Virus record (IMG/VR): IMGVR_UViG_3300036846_000690
Coordinates: 1-44,848 of that record
Strand: one strand, 5' to 3'
From: a virus
DNA length: 44,848 nucleotides
In this document: one piece after another, positions 30,387-39,168 of the stretch
Layout of the letters: each line of letters begins with the position of its first letter
How positions within the stretch are numbered: the stretch's first letter is position 1
Translations under genes and position numbers: made by a program
The notes under the pieces: model-generated
What the model was told of the DNA's origin: nothing
The model's input: only the letters and a program-made list of their open reading frames with translations
The model's database searches: none

Positions 30387-33300
30387 GCTCGGTCAGGGTA
30401 TCAAGGGTGGGTTGTCTGCGATGCCGGGATTTCCCCAGTCTCCAGGGATCCCTCTAGTGCCGCCAGGTGCGCATGTAGGGCCGCCGGTGCACGAACCGAT
30501 CACACCGGCCTCTGTGGGCGAAGCGTCTACTCTACTACCTCCGCCGGCTGCACCGACATTCCCAGCGCTGACGTTGCCTCATGCTGGTGGCGGTGTTCTG
30601 TCCTCTATGGGCATGACACATCTCCACCTCGCGCAGGCGCACTCAGAGAACAACGCCATCAAGGTGCTGTACAACCCAGCTCTTCTCAAGAACATAGATC
30701 CAGGTACGAGGGCGATCCTTGACAAGCCGACACCCCGTGTCAAAGCCGTGTTGGATAGTGATCCAGCGATCAAGTCTAACTACCACACTGTGGTACTGCC
30801 GCTGATGCACCAGAATGATCCTGTAGCTCCGAAGAATCTTTCGTTGAAGCAGAAGGATCAGATCATGCACAAGCTCACTGGCGGTCAGATTACACCACAG
30901 CAGGCTGAGCAAGCGGGTGTAGGTGGGGGTACTGGAGGTAAGATTCAGCAAATCATGACGGAAGCCTCACAGCAGTTGCATGGTCTAGGCCCTGGCCTGT
31001 TGAAGTTGACCGGAAACCTCGCTGAGGAGGGGTACAACGACGTAGCCCATCCGATGAACCACGATCCCTCGATGCATCCCTTCAGCGGAGACGTCAAGAA
31101 TATCCTCCATCAGTTTGCTGCTTCTGCTCACCCCATCAAACAGTGGCAGCAAGACCCACTCGGACTGATCGAGAATGCAGCGATCATCCCCTCTGCCGGC
31201 GCGGGTGTAGCTACACGGGCGGCTGAGTTGACTCGCGCTGGTGAGCTAGCGAAGGCTGGTGGCATCAGCAAGGGTGCACAGGTCGCTAAGACACTGATGC
31301 GACCACAGCCGATGGATAGGTCGATCACAGCGCAGTTCGGGTCTGACACGGGTGGTGGTCTAAACATCAAGCCGCCTGCCTACAAGTCCTCTTTGGGTGG
31401 CCTCATTCAGAGTAAGGTGCTCGACCCGCTGCTCGAACGGCACATGACGCACCCTGGGCCAGCTGCTCGTGTGGTTGAGAAGTACGCCGGTAGCTCGTCA
31501 CTCACCCCGTTTGCGGCGGTCAATCGCTACGGCCGTAAAGTCCGTCAGTCGATGGAGGATCAGGCACGTATCAAGGCCGGTGCATTGTCCGCACGTATGC
31601 CTGAGGAGCAGGCGGGTAACCTCGCTCGCGGCACGACGTTCTACGACACGTGGCGTCAGCTGTTCGAGTCAGGCGCCCATCCCGACGAGGCAGCACTTCA
31701 GCCGTGGCGTGACTGGGAGGCGATCAAGAAGCCGCCTCAGGTGCCTGAGACTCGACCGGAGTACATCACAGCCCAGCACCTCAAGGATCATCCATTCCTC
31801 TCGCGTAACGAGAGTCAGTTGGCCCAGGAGTTTACGAGTCAGGGCAGTCACATGATCCCGAATAGGAACTCACCTGACCTCGAGGCGAATCCCGACAACT
31901 ATCGTCTGGTGCCTAAGGGTCTCATCGACTCCATGAAGCCCTACGCGCCTGGTACGGGTACAGTTGCCAAGGGTTTCAACGCCATGGATCGAGGCACTCA
32001 GCTCATCCGCTCGGGTCGATTCCTCACACCAGCTTATGCACTGTGGGCCGCGCAGAACGGATTGCTTCACGCCTCACAGGCTGGCGCCTTTGTCTTCCGT
32101 AACGCCCATCAGCTACGTAGTGAGTGGCCACACCTGAGTGACGAGGTGAAGGGTGCTATCGATGGTGGTACTGGCAAGGGTATTGCTCGTGGTGGTAACG
32201 TAGGTGGCGCGAGTGCGTTGCCTGAAACGGGTAAGTGGACTCGCCTGAACAAATCTGCCCAGACCTTCTGGCATAAGTTTGACGACCAGTGGGCTAGGCG
32301 TATGTCGGCGATCCACGAACTCAACTCCGCCGGGTACCACAATGCCTCTGACTGGGAGAAGCTGTATCAGAAGAACCCCAAGAAGTTCCAGACCATCATG
32401 GCGCAGAGCAATCGTGAGGCGATCAACTACTCCGAGATGACGCCGGCTGAACGAGGATCGCTCCAGAAGCTGATGACAGCGTATGGTTGGACACGAGGGG
32501 CATCGACCTATGCAGCGCGCTTTCCCATGATGCACCCCATCCAGGCAGCTGCAGGCTTGAAGGTCGCCAACGTCGGTACACAGGCGGTCGACAAATACTA
32601 CGCTCAGCACGGCGGAATGCCTCCTGAGTATCTGTCCGAAAGCCTGCCCATCCCGGGCAGCAAGTATGTCGTTCCTACCTCGTGGCTATCGCCTAGTGGT
32701 ACGCTGGGCAATGTCATCAGCGAGGTGCCAGGCCTCACTCACGGTCAAACACAGTCGCTCTCCGGTGAGTTGGCTCCCGTCCCCAGCGCGATCATGCAGG
32801 AGATCACCGGGGCGAATCAGTACAACCAGCCCTTCCAGGGCAATCAGCGATTCTTGGGCCCCATAACCCAAGCAATCTCACGCTACAAGCCACTCGGTAT
32901 CGGCGAGTCAGCCCTGCCGGGCTTGCAGAAGAAGGGTGGTACGTTTGCTCAAAGTCTGCCGATGACCGGGGCGAAGTTCGCAGGCGCGCCTATCCAGGAG
33001 TTGAAGAACCCGACGCAGACTGCTGGCCTCGGTGAGAAGGACTTCGAGCAGTCGCTCGCACCAACGGACAAGATCAAGTTCCAGTACACGCAGCAGGTGA
33101 ACAATCTGCCGTCTGAGCTGGCGCTCTACAAGAAGGTCACTGGGTCGGCACTCGACGGCAACACACTCAGCCGCCTCAAGTCCGACTATGACGCTGTGGA
33201 ACAACGCGACCTCTTCCAGTACTCCTACGCCTCACAGCACCAGGCGAAGACGTGGAAGGCGTTGCCGCCGCTCACGAAGCTTGCGGGTACACTGGACTGG

Positions 33301-33495
33301 ATGGCGCATCACGGGTTCTCCAATGCTCAGGTGGCATCGGCTCATCATCTGGGCACACACTTGACCAACGACAAGGAGGTCGAGTCTCTTGTCAACTCAC
33401 TGTGGCAAAGCACGGGCATTGGTTACGTCGCAAGTCAATGGAAGAACGCGGTGAAGGGTATGCGCCCACCGGTTCTAACACCTGGCAATGGCTAG
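30370..33495 (+). CDS. Large internal virion (ejection) protein C, 1041 aa
   Basis: GTG 30370 overlaps the previous gene by 17 bp. The largest protein of the window; Pro/Gly-rich N-terminus then mostly helical, with [32 protein letters not shown]-type amphipathic helices and no catalytic motif that I recognise. Size and position as last ejection-like gene before the peptidoglycan hydrolase recall T7 gp16, although the lytic domain here sits in the following separate gene. It probably forms the DNA-translocating tunnel. Confidence 0.75.
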   Translation: MPPLPKLGQGIKGGLSAMPGFPQSPGIPLVPPGAHVGPPVHEPITPASVGEASTLLPPPAAPTFPALTLPHAGGGVLSSMGMTHLHLAQAHSENNAIKVLYNPALLKNIDPGTRAILDKPTPRVKAVLDSDPAIKSNYHTVVLPLMHQNDPVAPKNLSLKQKDQIMHKLTGGQITPQQAEQAGVGGGTGGKIQQIMTEASQQLHGLGPGLLKLTGNLAEEGYNDVAHPMNHDPSMHPFSGDVKNILHQFAASAHPIKQWQQDPLGLIENAAIIPSAGAGVATRAAELTRAGELAKAGGISKGAQVAKTLMRPQPMDRSITAQFGSDTGGGLNIKPPAYKSSLGGLIQSKVLDPLLERHMTHPGPAARVVEKYAGSSSLTPFAAVNRYGRKVRQSMEDQARIKAGALSARMPEEQAGNLARGTTFYDTWRQLFESGAHPDEAALQPWRDWEAIKKPPQVPETRPEYITAQHLKDHPFLSRNESQLAQEFTSQGSHMIPNRNSPDLEANPDNYRLVPKGLIDSMKPYAPGTGTVAKGFNAMDRGTQLIRSGRFLTPAYALWAAQNGLLHASQAGAFVFRNAHQLRSEWPHLSDEVKGAIDGGTGKGIARGGNVGGASALPETGKWTRLNKSAQTFWHKFDDQWARRMSAIHELNSAGYHNASDWEKLYQKNPKKFQTIMAQSNREAINYSEMTPAERGSLQKLMTAYGWTRGASTYAARFPMMHPIQAAAGLKVANVGTQAVDKYYAQHGGMPPEYLSESLPIPGSKYVVPTSWLSPSGTLGNVISEVPGLTHGQTQSLSGELAPVPSAIMQEITGANQYNQPFQGNQRFLGPITQAISRYKPLGIGESALPGLQKKGGTFAQSLPMTGAKFAGAPIQELKNPTQTAGLGEKDFEQSLAPTDKIKFQYTQQVNNLPSELALYKKVTGSALDGNTLSRLKSDYDAVEQRDLFQYSYASQHQAKTWKALPPLTKLAGTLDWMAHHGFSNAQVASAHHLGTHLTNDKEVESLVNSLWQSTGIGYVASQWKNAVKGMRPPVLTPGNG

Positions 33496-34597
33496 CGCTA
33501 GCGGACAGATTCAGTACACCCCGAGCATGCTGCAGGGTATGGCGCAGCGTGCGGCGTTGGGTGCGGGACTATCTCAGGATCAGGTGCCCTTGTTCATGTC
33601 CCTGATTCACCAGGAGTCTGGCTGGAATCCGGATGCTGTTTCGCCTGCGGGCGCAGTAGGGCTGGGTCAGTTGATGCCACAGACGGCGGCGGGGTTGGGC
33701 GTGCAGAATCCGTCCGATCCTGTGCAGAATCTTCGAGGCGCTGCGATGTATCTCAAGCAGCAGCTCAACACATTCGGGGGAGACCCCCGGCTTGCGCTTG
33801 CCGCATACAATGCCGGCCCCGCAGCGGTACGTAAGTACGGGGGAATCCCGCCCTACCAGGAGACACAGAACTACGTCAACAGTATCTTGAGCAACACGAA
33901 GACTTCGCCCAGTCCAACGGCCAATATCCCACAGGAGACGGGTTCGCCACTTGCGCCTCAAGCCCAGACTCAGAATGTGCCTCAGCCCGGTGGTGGGGTG
34001 CCATTCGTTGGTGGCCAGGCGATGTTGCAGAACCTCAATCGCAATGCCGACCTCGGGGGTACTGCCAACATACTGAAGGGCATTGGTGGCATATCGCCGT
34101 TCGTCCTCAAGTCACTAGGCTCAGACATACAGCTCCCCTCTGTGGCAGAGGTGAAGGGCGTACAGGATCAGCGACAGAACTTCAACTTCAAGCTGCCCCA
34201 GGACCAGCCGGTAACGAAGCAGGCTGCTGGTGCCGTGGCGCTGTGTCGTGAGTATCTGGGTACGCCTTATGTGTGGGGCGGCGAATCATCTAAGGGTTTC
34301 GATTGCTCTGGGCTTCTTCAGTACGTCTGGGCGAAGCAGGGCGTTAGTATTCCACGGACAACCTACGATCAGTTTCAAAAGGGCCAGCGAGTACCCCAGG
34401 GTAAGCTGCAGCCCGGTGATGCAGTCTTCTTCAAGGGCAGTGACTCCATCGTACGCGGTGGCGTGACACTGCCTGGTCATGTGGGCATGTATATCGGGAA
34501 CGGTCAGATCATTCAGGCGCCACACACCGGCGCGACTGTAGAGGTCACACCGCTCAAGGATATGTCTGGGTACATGGGAGCGAGAAGGTATCACTAG
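33488..34597 (+). CDS. Virion peptidoglycan hydrolase: SLT + NlpC/P60
   Basis: 369 residues, ATG 33488. N-terminal soluble lytic transglycosylase domain (about 20-135) with catalytic Glu43 in [18 protein letters not shown] (55-64) and AAYNAGP (105-111). A linker leads to a C-terminal NlpC/P60 cysteine peptidase: Cys273 in FDCSG, His331 in GHVGMY, and His346 as likely third residue. One enzyme cuts the glycan strand, the other the peptide stem. As the last gene of the structural operon it is more likely carried in the virion for genome entry than used as the endolysin, which I place at 38101. Confidence 0.9.
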   Translation: MASASGQIQYTPSMLQGMAQRAALGAGLSQDQVPLFMSLIHQESGWNPDAVSPAGAVGLGQLMPQTAAGLGVQNPSDPVQNLRGAAMYLKQQLNTFGGDPRLALAAYNAGPAAVRKYGGIPPYQETQNYVNSILSNTKTSPSPTANIPQETGSPLAPQAQTQNVPQPGGGVPFVGGQAMLQNLNRNADLGGTANILKGIGGISPFVLKSLGSDIQLPSVAEVKGVQDQRQNFNFKLPQDQPVTKQAAGAVALCREYLGTPYVWGGESSKGFDCSGLLQYVWAKQGVSIPRTTYDQFQKGQRVPQGKLQPGDAVFFKGSDSIVRGGVTLPGHVGMYIGNGQIIQAPHTGATVEVTPLKDMSGYMGARRYH

Positions 34598-34602
34598 AAC
34601 TG

Positions 34603-34690
34603 GGGCTGCGCCCCGATGGTGCTGCCGGAAGCGAGGCCGGTAGCCTGCGGGTCCGTCGTTAGGCCTCCTGGCGGCGGACCCCATTCTTCC
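34603..34690 (+). ncRNA. Structured 3' region with three stem-loops
   Basis: After the last late gene, three successive stems are visible: GGGGC/GCCCC (34603-34615, loop TGC), CTGCCGG/CCGGTAG (about 34623-34645, one G-U), and GGGTCCG/CGGACCC (about 34650-34682). No open reading frame with a ribosome-binding site covers them. They precede the terminator. This may be a small structured RNA released from the late transcript, or just a protective mRNA end. Confidence 0.35.
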
Positions 34691-34692
34691 AT

Positions 34693-34733
34693 AGGAAAGC
34701 CCCGGTCAGATAGGATACGGCCGGGGCTTTCCT
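34693..34733. terminator. Bidirectional intrinsic terminator of late operon
   Basis: AGGAAAGCCCCGG pairs perfectly with CCGGGGCTTTCCT (13 bp) around a 15-nt loop. It sits between convergent transcription units, so it should stop the 24-kb late transcript and the minus-strand block. Confidence 0.85.
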
Positions 34734-34826
34734 GTCACATGTTGCTCGAATCAGGGGAACACTAGTAGCACGTCATACGGGACTCCCTAGGACGAAGGAA
34801 CGGTGTGTCATGTGTCGCACATCAAG

Positions 34827-35171
34827 TCAGTATACGCCGCAAAGTACTGATGAGTTAGGCCACTGACTATTGCAGTGCCAGCAACGACCATTCGCCAACC
34901 AAATCTTGAAGGCGACTAGTAACTGCTGAGCGGGCGTGGCGAGTGCAGGGTCGTTGGGATACCCTCGAGGCGCATGTGCCTGCCAGGTACCAACGTCGAT
35001 TTGCATACCGCCATGGTCGTTTGACTGGGCACCAGTGTAGGTAGTGGTAGCATGCCAGTCAGTACTCTCGTGGCTGTGGATACACATGGCTTGATGATGC
35101 CACCATGCTGGCCATGGATCATGATCTCTTTGGGCCGTGGCCCCATGTGTGACATATAAACCCACGATCAA
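34827..35171 (-). CDS. Rpf-like transglycosylase, about 114 aa
   Basis: Residues 25-110 match the transglycosylase-like (resuscitation-promoting-factor) lysozyme fold: MCIHSHESTDWH with catalytic Glu35, NDHGGMQIDVGTW (51-63) and a C-terminal WLANGRCWHCNSQW. The family cleaves peptidoglycan and is characteristic of Actinobacteria and their phages, the best host hint here. The start is uncertain: TTG 35171 or GTG 35165, neither with a Shine-Dalgarno, and both inside the upstream gene. No signal peptide. Role could be endolysis together with the M23 enzyme. Confidence 0.8.
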   Translation of the reverse strand: MIVGLYVTHGATAQRDHDPWPAWWHHQAMCIHSHESTDWHATTTYTGAQSNDHGGMQIDVGTWQAHAPRGYPNDPALATPAQQLLVAFKIWLANGRCWHCNSQWPNSSVLCGVY

Positions 35172-35487
35172 ACAGAGTAGGTATTTCAGGGGATGTCCTT
35201 TCCTCGCAGTACGACAGAAGCTTCCTGCCCTGCTCGACCGTCTCGATGATGGCAGCTATCCCGCCACCCTTATAGATTTCGCCGAGCGCTACGACCTGTG
35301 CTGGCCGTAGGGGTTCTCCAGGCATCTTCACTTCTGCCCCGATAAACTGACCTCTGTAGCACAAAAGGAGGTCAGGTATACCCACGGCCTGAAACGGGTT
35401 GTCTCCGCCATGGATCTTGAAGCAGGCAGCTCCGCGTTTGCGGAACATGTCCTGCAGCTTCTTTACGAGTTTGGCCTCGGGCTGCAT
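35119..35487 (-). CDS. VRR-NUC domain nuclease, 122 aa
   Basis: ATG 35487. Matches the VRR-NUC type PD-(D/E)xK fold: FKIHGGDNPFQAVGIPDLLLCYRGQFIGAEVK would read as the catalytic core, with IPDLL (Asp) and AEVKMPG (E-x-K), followed by QVVALGEIYKGG. Such small phage nucleases can resolve branched DNA or process ends. It has no obvious ribosome-binding site; a long inverted repeat lies just upstream. Overlaps the next gene by 53 bp. Confidence 0.8.
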   Translation of the reverse strand: MQPEAKLVKKLQDMFRKRGAACFKIHGGDNPFQAVGIPDLLLCYRGQFIGAEVKMPGEPLRPAQVVALGEIYKGGGIAAIIETVEQGRKLLSYCEERTSPEIPTLFDRGFICHTWGHGPKRS

Positions 35488-35495
35488 GAGAATAG

Positions 35496-35547
35496 GTGGG
35501 GTCTGACCGCCGGGGTTGCGTCATGCGGGGCAGCGATCAGACCCCAC
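35496..35547 (-). terminator. 11-bp inverted repeat upstream of VRR-NUC gene
   Basis: GTGGGGTCTGA and TCAGACCCCAC form an 11-bp stem with a 30-nt GC-rich loop, nine bases before the VRR-NUC ATG. It may end the DUF669 transcript or control translation of the nuclease, which lacks a clear ribosome-binding site. Confidence 0.5.
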
Positions 35548-35569
35548 GTTGGCCCCGCTAGGGCCTACC

Positions 35570-36193
35570 TTAGATCTCGTCTACGTCTACGTCCTCGAGT
35601 TCTTCGGTGCGCTTGGACTTCTTCTTTGTGCCCTTCTTCTTCTTGGGCTTGGCGGGAGGCTCGTCGTCTTCTTCTTCATCTTCGACATCCTCCTCATCAT
35701 CCTCATCTTCGACTTCGTCGTCATCCTCATCCTCATCTTCGTCGTCGCTGGCACCCTCGAGCTGACTCTTGGGACGGATATCCGCTAGCACGGACTTGAT
35801 GACCTCCTTCTCGTTCGCGCCACCCTCGTCCCTGATGTAGCTGTCATCCTCTGTGGTACCAGCGAAGATCTTGCCGTAGATGGAGGTGGGGTCGAAGTCG
35901 AGTACCTTGCCTGCGACGTTTCTACCCGTGCAGGCAAAGACGAGGTTGCGAAGGTTCCAGAGCGCTTCAGGCTTCAGCGAGGTGTAGTGGTACAATGTCT
36001 TGCCCTTGTACTTGGGCGAGACACACTGCATCTGCCACGAGATACCACGAGCGCCCGAGCTCTCGTTCTTGCGGGCCTCGTGCTTGATGACCTTGAAGAG
36101 GAAGTCGCCCTCCGGAAACCGGAAACTCCGTCCGCCTGAACGGATCTCCTTGTCGACTCCCTTGAAGTTGATACGCATTGTCTTACCAGCCAC
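35570..36193 (-). CDS. DUF669-like ssDNA-binding protein with acidic tail, 207 aa
   Basis: GTG 36193 overlaps the upstream TAG by one base. Residues 1-120 follow the DUF669 pattern of phage ssDNA-binding-like proteins: RINFKGVDKEIRSGG, FPEGDFLFKVI, ISWQMQCVSPKYKGKTLYH, LWNLRNLVFACTG. Then comes an Asp/Glu tract of about 35 residues (about 146-180) and PKKKKGTKKKSK. Acidic tails in SSBs recruit partners. DUF669 genes commonly sit beside Sak4-like ATPases, as here. The tail composition and coding DNA resemble those of the 5993-6577 protein. Confidence 0.8.
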   Translation of the reverse strand: MAGKTMRINFKGVDKEIRSGGRSFRFPEGDFLFKVIKHEARKNESSGARGISWQMQCVSPKYKGKTLYHYTSLKPEALWNLRNLVFACTGRNVAGKVLDFDPTSIYGKIFAGTTEDDSYIRDEGGANEKEVIKSVLADIRPKSQLEGASDDEDEDEDDDEVEDEDDEEDVEDEEEDDEPPAKPKKKKGTKKKSKRTEELEDVDVDEI

Positions 36194-37005
36194 TACGCCT
36201 CCTTGGTTTGGTAGATCCTCTCAATCATTTCCGACATGTCCGGGGCATCGATGTACTCACCGAACACGTGGTTACGATCTTTGCTAACGTACCGTTCACT
36301 GTCGGCGAACATGAGGCGCGTTCTAACCTCTCGCCGCTTGGTGCCTTTCCCCTTGTTTCTGACCCAGACTTCCTTCTTGGTCATGAGGCCGATTGTGCCC
36401 ACAGAGCCTGTCAGTACTTTCTGGACCTGTGGACTGACCTCAGGCGTGAGTTTGATGTACGTCTCGTCATCCTCTGCCTCTACCTCATTGGAGCGAACGT
36501 GAGCCAAGAAGATCACATTCATAGGCAGGTTACGGAAGTTGATGATCTGGGTTTTCATCAGCTGTCCTACCTTGCCCCATGCCTGACGGGTGGGCATATC
36601 GGGATCGCGGCTAGCGTCACGACTCGCCTCGTCACCCAGTACGAAGTTCATGCAGATGTTCTGTAGGTTGGTGACGTGATCGATGACCACTGTCTGGAAG
36701 TCGTGATTGCCCGACTGTAGATACCAGTAGACATCGTTCAGGTCGTTCCAGTTGTCGAGCCAGTAGTACCTCGGGTCAAGGTCGTTGCGGACACTGTCTT
36801 GGCCCTGGTCGTTTACGTCGATGATGAGCGGCTCAGGTGCACTGGCAGCGAGTCTCGTCTTGCGCGTGCCCGGCTCACCGTAGATGAGAAAACGCTGACG
36901 ACGCGGCGCCTTACTTGCCCGCTTGATTCGTTTCTCCACTCGCTCCGCGAGGGCTGCGTGGTCAGCATCTGAGCGGGGTGCACGACTACGTTGTCTTCTA
37001 GCCAC
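36193..37005 (-). CDS. Sak4-like RecA-fold ATPase, 270 aa
   Basis: GTG 37005 after AAGGAG. Walker A GEPGTRKT (43-50), IIDVNDQGQ near 61-69, Walker B TVVIDH (105-110) and VIFLAHVRS near 162-170 identify the AAA_24/Sak4 group of phage RecA-like ATPases. Members promote single-strand annealing recombination with a cognate SSB, here the DUF669-like protein encoded immediately downstream. Basic N-terminal 30 residues. Part of a recombination set with the Cas4-like nuclease upstream. Confidence 0.85.
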   Translation of the reverse strand: MARRQRSRAPRSDADHAALAERVEKRIKRASKAPRRQRFLIYGEPGTRKTRLAASAPEPLIIDVNDQGQDSVRNDLDPRYYWLDNWNDLNDVYWYLQSGNHDFQTVVIDHVTNLQNICMNFVLGDEASRDASRDPDMPTRQAWGKVGQLMKTQIINFRNLPMNVIFLAHVRSNEVEAEDDETYIKLTPEVSPQVQKVLTGSVGTIGLMTKKEVWVRNKGKGTKRREVRTRLMFADSERYVSKDRNHVFGEYIDAPDMSEMIERIYQTKEA

Positions 37006-37006
37006 A

Positions 37007-38101
37007 TTACTCCTTGAGTAGGTCGGGTTGGAATCCTGAGTAGCGCTCGTCGTCGAAGGTGAAGTCGTGGTCGATCATGTCCTCGATATCGAGACCCGCG
37101 AACTCAGCAGTACACAGCTCGTGGTACTCACAACCCCATCGGCAGCTGTAGAAATACGACCGCGGTGGATTGTCGAGGTCTCGACGCTCAATGTCCCTGA
37201 CTGTGGCAAGGAACTCATCGAGGGCTTGTTCGATCTTCTCATCCTCAACGGGGATGGGCACTTGACGATACCACATCCACTGACGGTCCCTGAGTTGAAC
37301 GAGCTTGCCCTTGTAGACACGCTTCGCCCACTCTTTCCATTGACTGCCGTGTGCGTCCTTGATAGCCTGGATATACGTATAGTAGTCGGTGTCGAGGCTG
37401 CCCCTCTGGGTGAGTGTACCCGCCGCACCGTAGGCACTACTACGCTTCAGGACGTATGGGATCGTGGGCGGTTTCGTGCGGAGATAGTTATACACGAAGC
37501 CCCTGATATCATAGCCCTTCTGCCTCAACGCCCAGACGTACATACAGTTCTGTGGAGACATCATCCGCTCGTCATCAGAGGGGATATTCTTCACGTTCTT
37601 GTGGTCCCTGATCCATAGCCCGCCCCAGTCGTGATCCTCTACGAGCAGGTCGATCTGCCCCTTGAAGGGGGTCTGTATGCCGAACTCCTTGAGCGACACC
37701 TCAACTACGAACTCGATAGCGGGCTTACCGTTGTCGAGTGTCGCCACAGTGTAGCGTCCTTCTGTCTTCTTTTCCTCACGAAGGTAGCCGAGAAACAGGT
37801 GCTCACACTCACCGGGCAGATCACCCAGCATCTCTTTCTCCTCCTCGAACAGGGCGTTGAACTGCTTGGTCAGCCTCTTGTGAACCTTCTTCCACCCCTT
37901 CGTCTTCGCCCCAGCCACCTCCCGTAGATGCGCCTCCATGAGTTTGTGCATCCACGACCCCTTCTCAAGTCCCTTGCTCTTGACCTTCCTCACCATTTCC
38001 AGCTCCGGTGCGAGGCCAAGCTGACCAGCGGTGTCGTAGCGATAGCTGTACTGCTTCTGACACCGACGGAACTGCTTGATCCGAGACTGGTTGTATGCCA
38101 T
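37007..38101 (-). CDS. Cas4/AddB-type PD-(D/E)xK nuclease with 4Fe-4S cluster, 364 aa
   Basis: ATG 38101 overlaps the upstream TAA. RecB-family nuclease signature: GSWMH (His52), GQIDLLVED (Asp151), RDHK (166-168, the ExK position with Asp and His), and QNCMYVW (Gln184, Tyr188). Cys14 plus CRWGCEYHELC (Cys320, 324, 330) form the CX3CX5C Fe-S cluster typical of Cas4 and AddB nucleases. It should act as a 5' to 3' exonuclease that makes single strands for the Sak4/SSB pair. No CRISPR genes are nearby, so an adaptation role is not suggested. Confidence 0.88.
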   Translation of the reverse strand: MAYNQSRIKQFRRCQKQYSYRYDTAGQLGLAPELEMVRKVKSKGLEKGSWMHKLMEAHLREVAGAKTKGWKKVHKRLTKQFNALFEEEKEMLGDLPGECEHLFLGYLREEKKTEGRYTVATLDNGKPAIEFVVEVSLKEFGIQTPFKGQIDLLVEDHDWGGLWIRDHKNVKNIPSDDERMMSPQNCMYVWALRQKGYDIRGFVYNYLRTKPPTIPYVLKRSSAYGAAGTLTQRGSLDTDYYTYIQAIKDAHGSQWKEWAKRVYKGKLVQLRDRQWMWYRQVPIPVEDEKIEQALDEFLATVRDIERRDLDNPPRSYFYSCRWGCEYHELCTAEFAGLDIEDMIDHDFTFDDERYSGFQPDLLKE

Positions 38102-38964
38102 TACAGTGGGTGCCCTGCGTCGAGTTGCGCACCGATCAGCGGTGCTCCGTGAGTGTAGTTGTCGTGGTGCGACATCTGCTCCCCAGTACCCCAGAGCCGT
38201 TCGACGTTGATCCCAGTGTGAACGTGAGGCGCTTCAGGGTGTGGGGCAACTGTACCGATTGTCTCGCCCTGATAGAACTGCTCACCTACTGTGGGCGATA
38301 CGGCGAGATGACCGAACCACCAACGCAGTCCGGAATGTCCGTCGGCGTAGAACGCCATGCCATGAGACGCAGTCCCAACGCGGGTTACAGTCAACGACTC
38401 AGGTGCAAGCACCCGGCGACCTGCGTACCAGACAGAGTCGAATGCTGGATAGTACGACAAGCCGCTGGTTTCGTGTGTCAGATCGTATTCCCTCACGCTG
38501 GGTCCGCCTTCTTCGATGGGCCCGAGATTGATCTTCGACAGCTCCTTGCCGTTGAACATCTCCCACGCCTCATCGATGAGCTTCGCGGCAGTTGCGTCCA
38601 TCGCCATCTCGCCCTCGTGTGGGCCTGTCGGCACCCTGATCGAGCGCAGCGTGTTGAACGTGTTCTTACCTACGAAGCCGGTGGGTTCGATGTTCTGCTG
38701 ACGTTGTACGCCGGCGACGCCCGTCTCACTAACGTTACCGCTGCGGCCGTGTGAGAAGGCGTTGCTGAAGGCTTCGTCGAAGTTCGATGCTGGTCCTAGC
38801 CAACGACCTGCACGCCATACAGTTCGCTTGTACGCTACGACATCTGGTCCGTCCACAGATGGTGTCTTGCCTGGTGCTGAGTCCGGCGGATAGAGTGGGC
38901 GTGGGAATCCCTTGACCTTCACCATCGGCCCACCCTTGTACGGCTGCTCCCACCAGTTCGTCAT
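38101..38964 (-). CDS. M23 metallopeptidase with peptidoglycan-binding domain, probable endolysin
   Basis: 287 residues from ATG 38964, which overlaps the upstream stop (ATGA) and has GGGAGG in front. Residues 80-107 look like a PG_binding_1 repeat (GVAGVQRQQNIEPTGFVGK). The C-terminal M23-like peptidase shows DLTHETSGLSYYPAFD (His164, Asp176), VLAPE, WWFGHLAV (His219), GETIGTVA and PHVHTGI (His247/249). It cleaves peptide cross-bridges. No signal peptide, so release would need a holin, not identified with certainty. It lies among replication genes, unlike the SLT/NlpC enzyme in the late operon. Confidence 0.82.
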   Translation of the reverse strand: MTNWWEQPYKGGPMVKVKGFPRPLYPPDSAPGKTPSVDGPDVVAYKRTVWRAGRWLGPASNFDEAFSNAFSHGRSGNVSETGVAGVQRQQNIEPTGFVGKNTFNTLRSIRVPTGPHEGEMAMDATAAKLIDEAWEMFNGKELSKINLGPIEEGGPSVREYDLTHETSGLSYYPAFDSVWYAGRRVLAPESLTVTRVGTASHGMAFYADGHSGLRWWFGHLAVSPTVGEQFYQGETIGTVAPHPEAPHVHTGINVERLWGTGEQMSHHDNYTHGAPLIGAQLDAGHPL

Positions 38965-39119
38965 TGTTCCTCCCTCACCTCGATGATCGGCTTCCCATCG
39001 AATGTGCGGATGCGCCACACATGACCCACCTTGATAGCACGCAGCCGCCCTTCACGACACCACTTAGCTACTGTGCGGGGCTTGACTCGCAGAAACTTTG
39101 AAACTTCCCTAGGAGTCAT
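38961..39119 (-). CDS. Excisionase/MerR-like helix-turn-helix protein, 52 aa
   Basis: ATG 39119 with GAAGGA five bases upstream; an earlier ATG at 39152 lies within the promoter box. The sequence TPREVSKFLRVKPRTVAKWCREGRL is a standard HTH_17/excisionase fold and KVGHVWRI completes the wing. No integrase is present, so a regulator of transcription (or of replication) is more likely than an excisionase. Confidence 0.82.
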   Translation of the reverse strand: MTPREVSKFLRVKPRTVAKWCREGRLRAIKVGHVWRIRTFDGKPIIEVREEQ

Positions 39120-39152
39120 GAGTCCTTCTTTGGGTGTCGTTGTCACTGTCAT

Positions 39153-39161
39153 ATCATATCA
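39153..39161 (-). promoter_or_regulatory. Minus-facing TGATATGAT promoter box
   Basis: On the minus strand TG-A-TATGAT, an extended -10 of the same family as those at 2532, 8319, 8550 and 43838. It lies between the polymerase stop and the HTH gene, so the HTH and endolysin genes can be transcribed separately from the polymerase. Confidence 0.5.
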
Positions 39162-39168
39162 CAACTCC

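Noticed and set aside
34598-34690. tRNA gene in the structured region after the late operon
   Set aside because: No cloverleaf with a T-loop or anticodon arm could be drawn; the stems are sequential hairpins.
37007-38101. Cas4-like nuclease as part of a CRISPR system
   Set aside because: No repeat array, Cas1, Cas2 or effector gene is visible; neighbours are recombination genes.
38961-39119. HTH protein as an excisionase of a prophage module
   Set aside because: No integrase, att-like repeats or immunity repressor cluster was found; the fold is equally used by transcription regulators.
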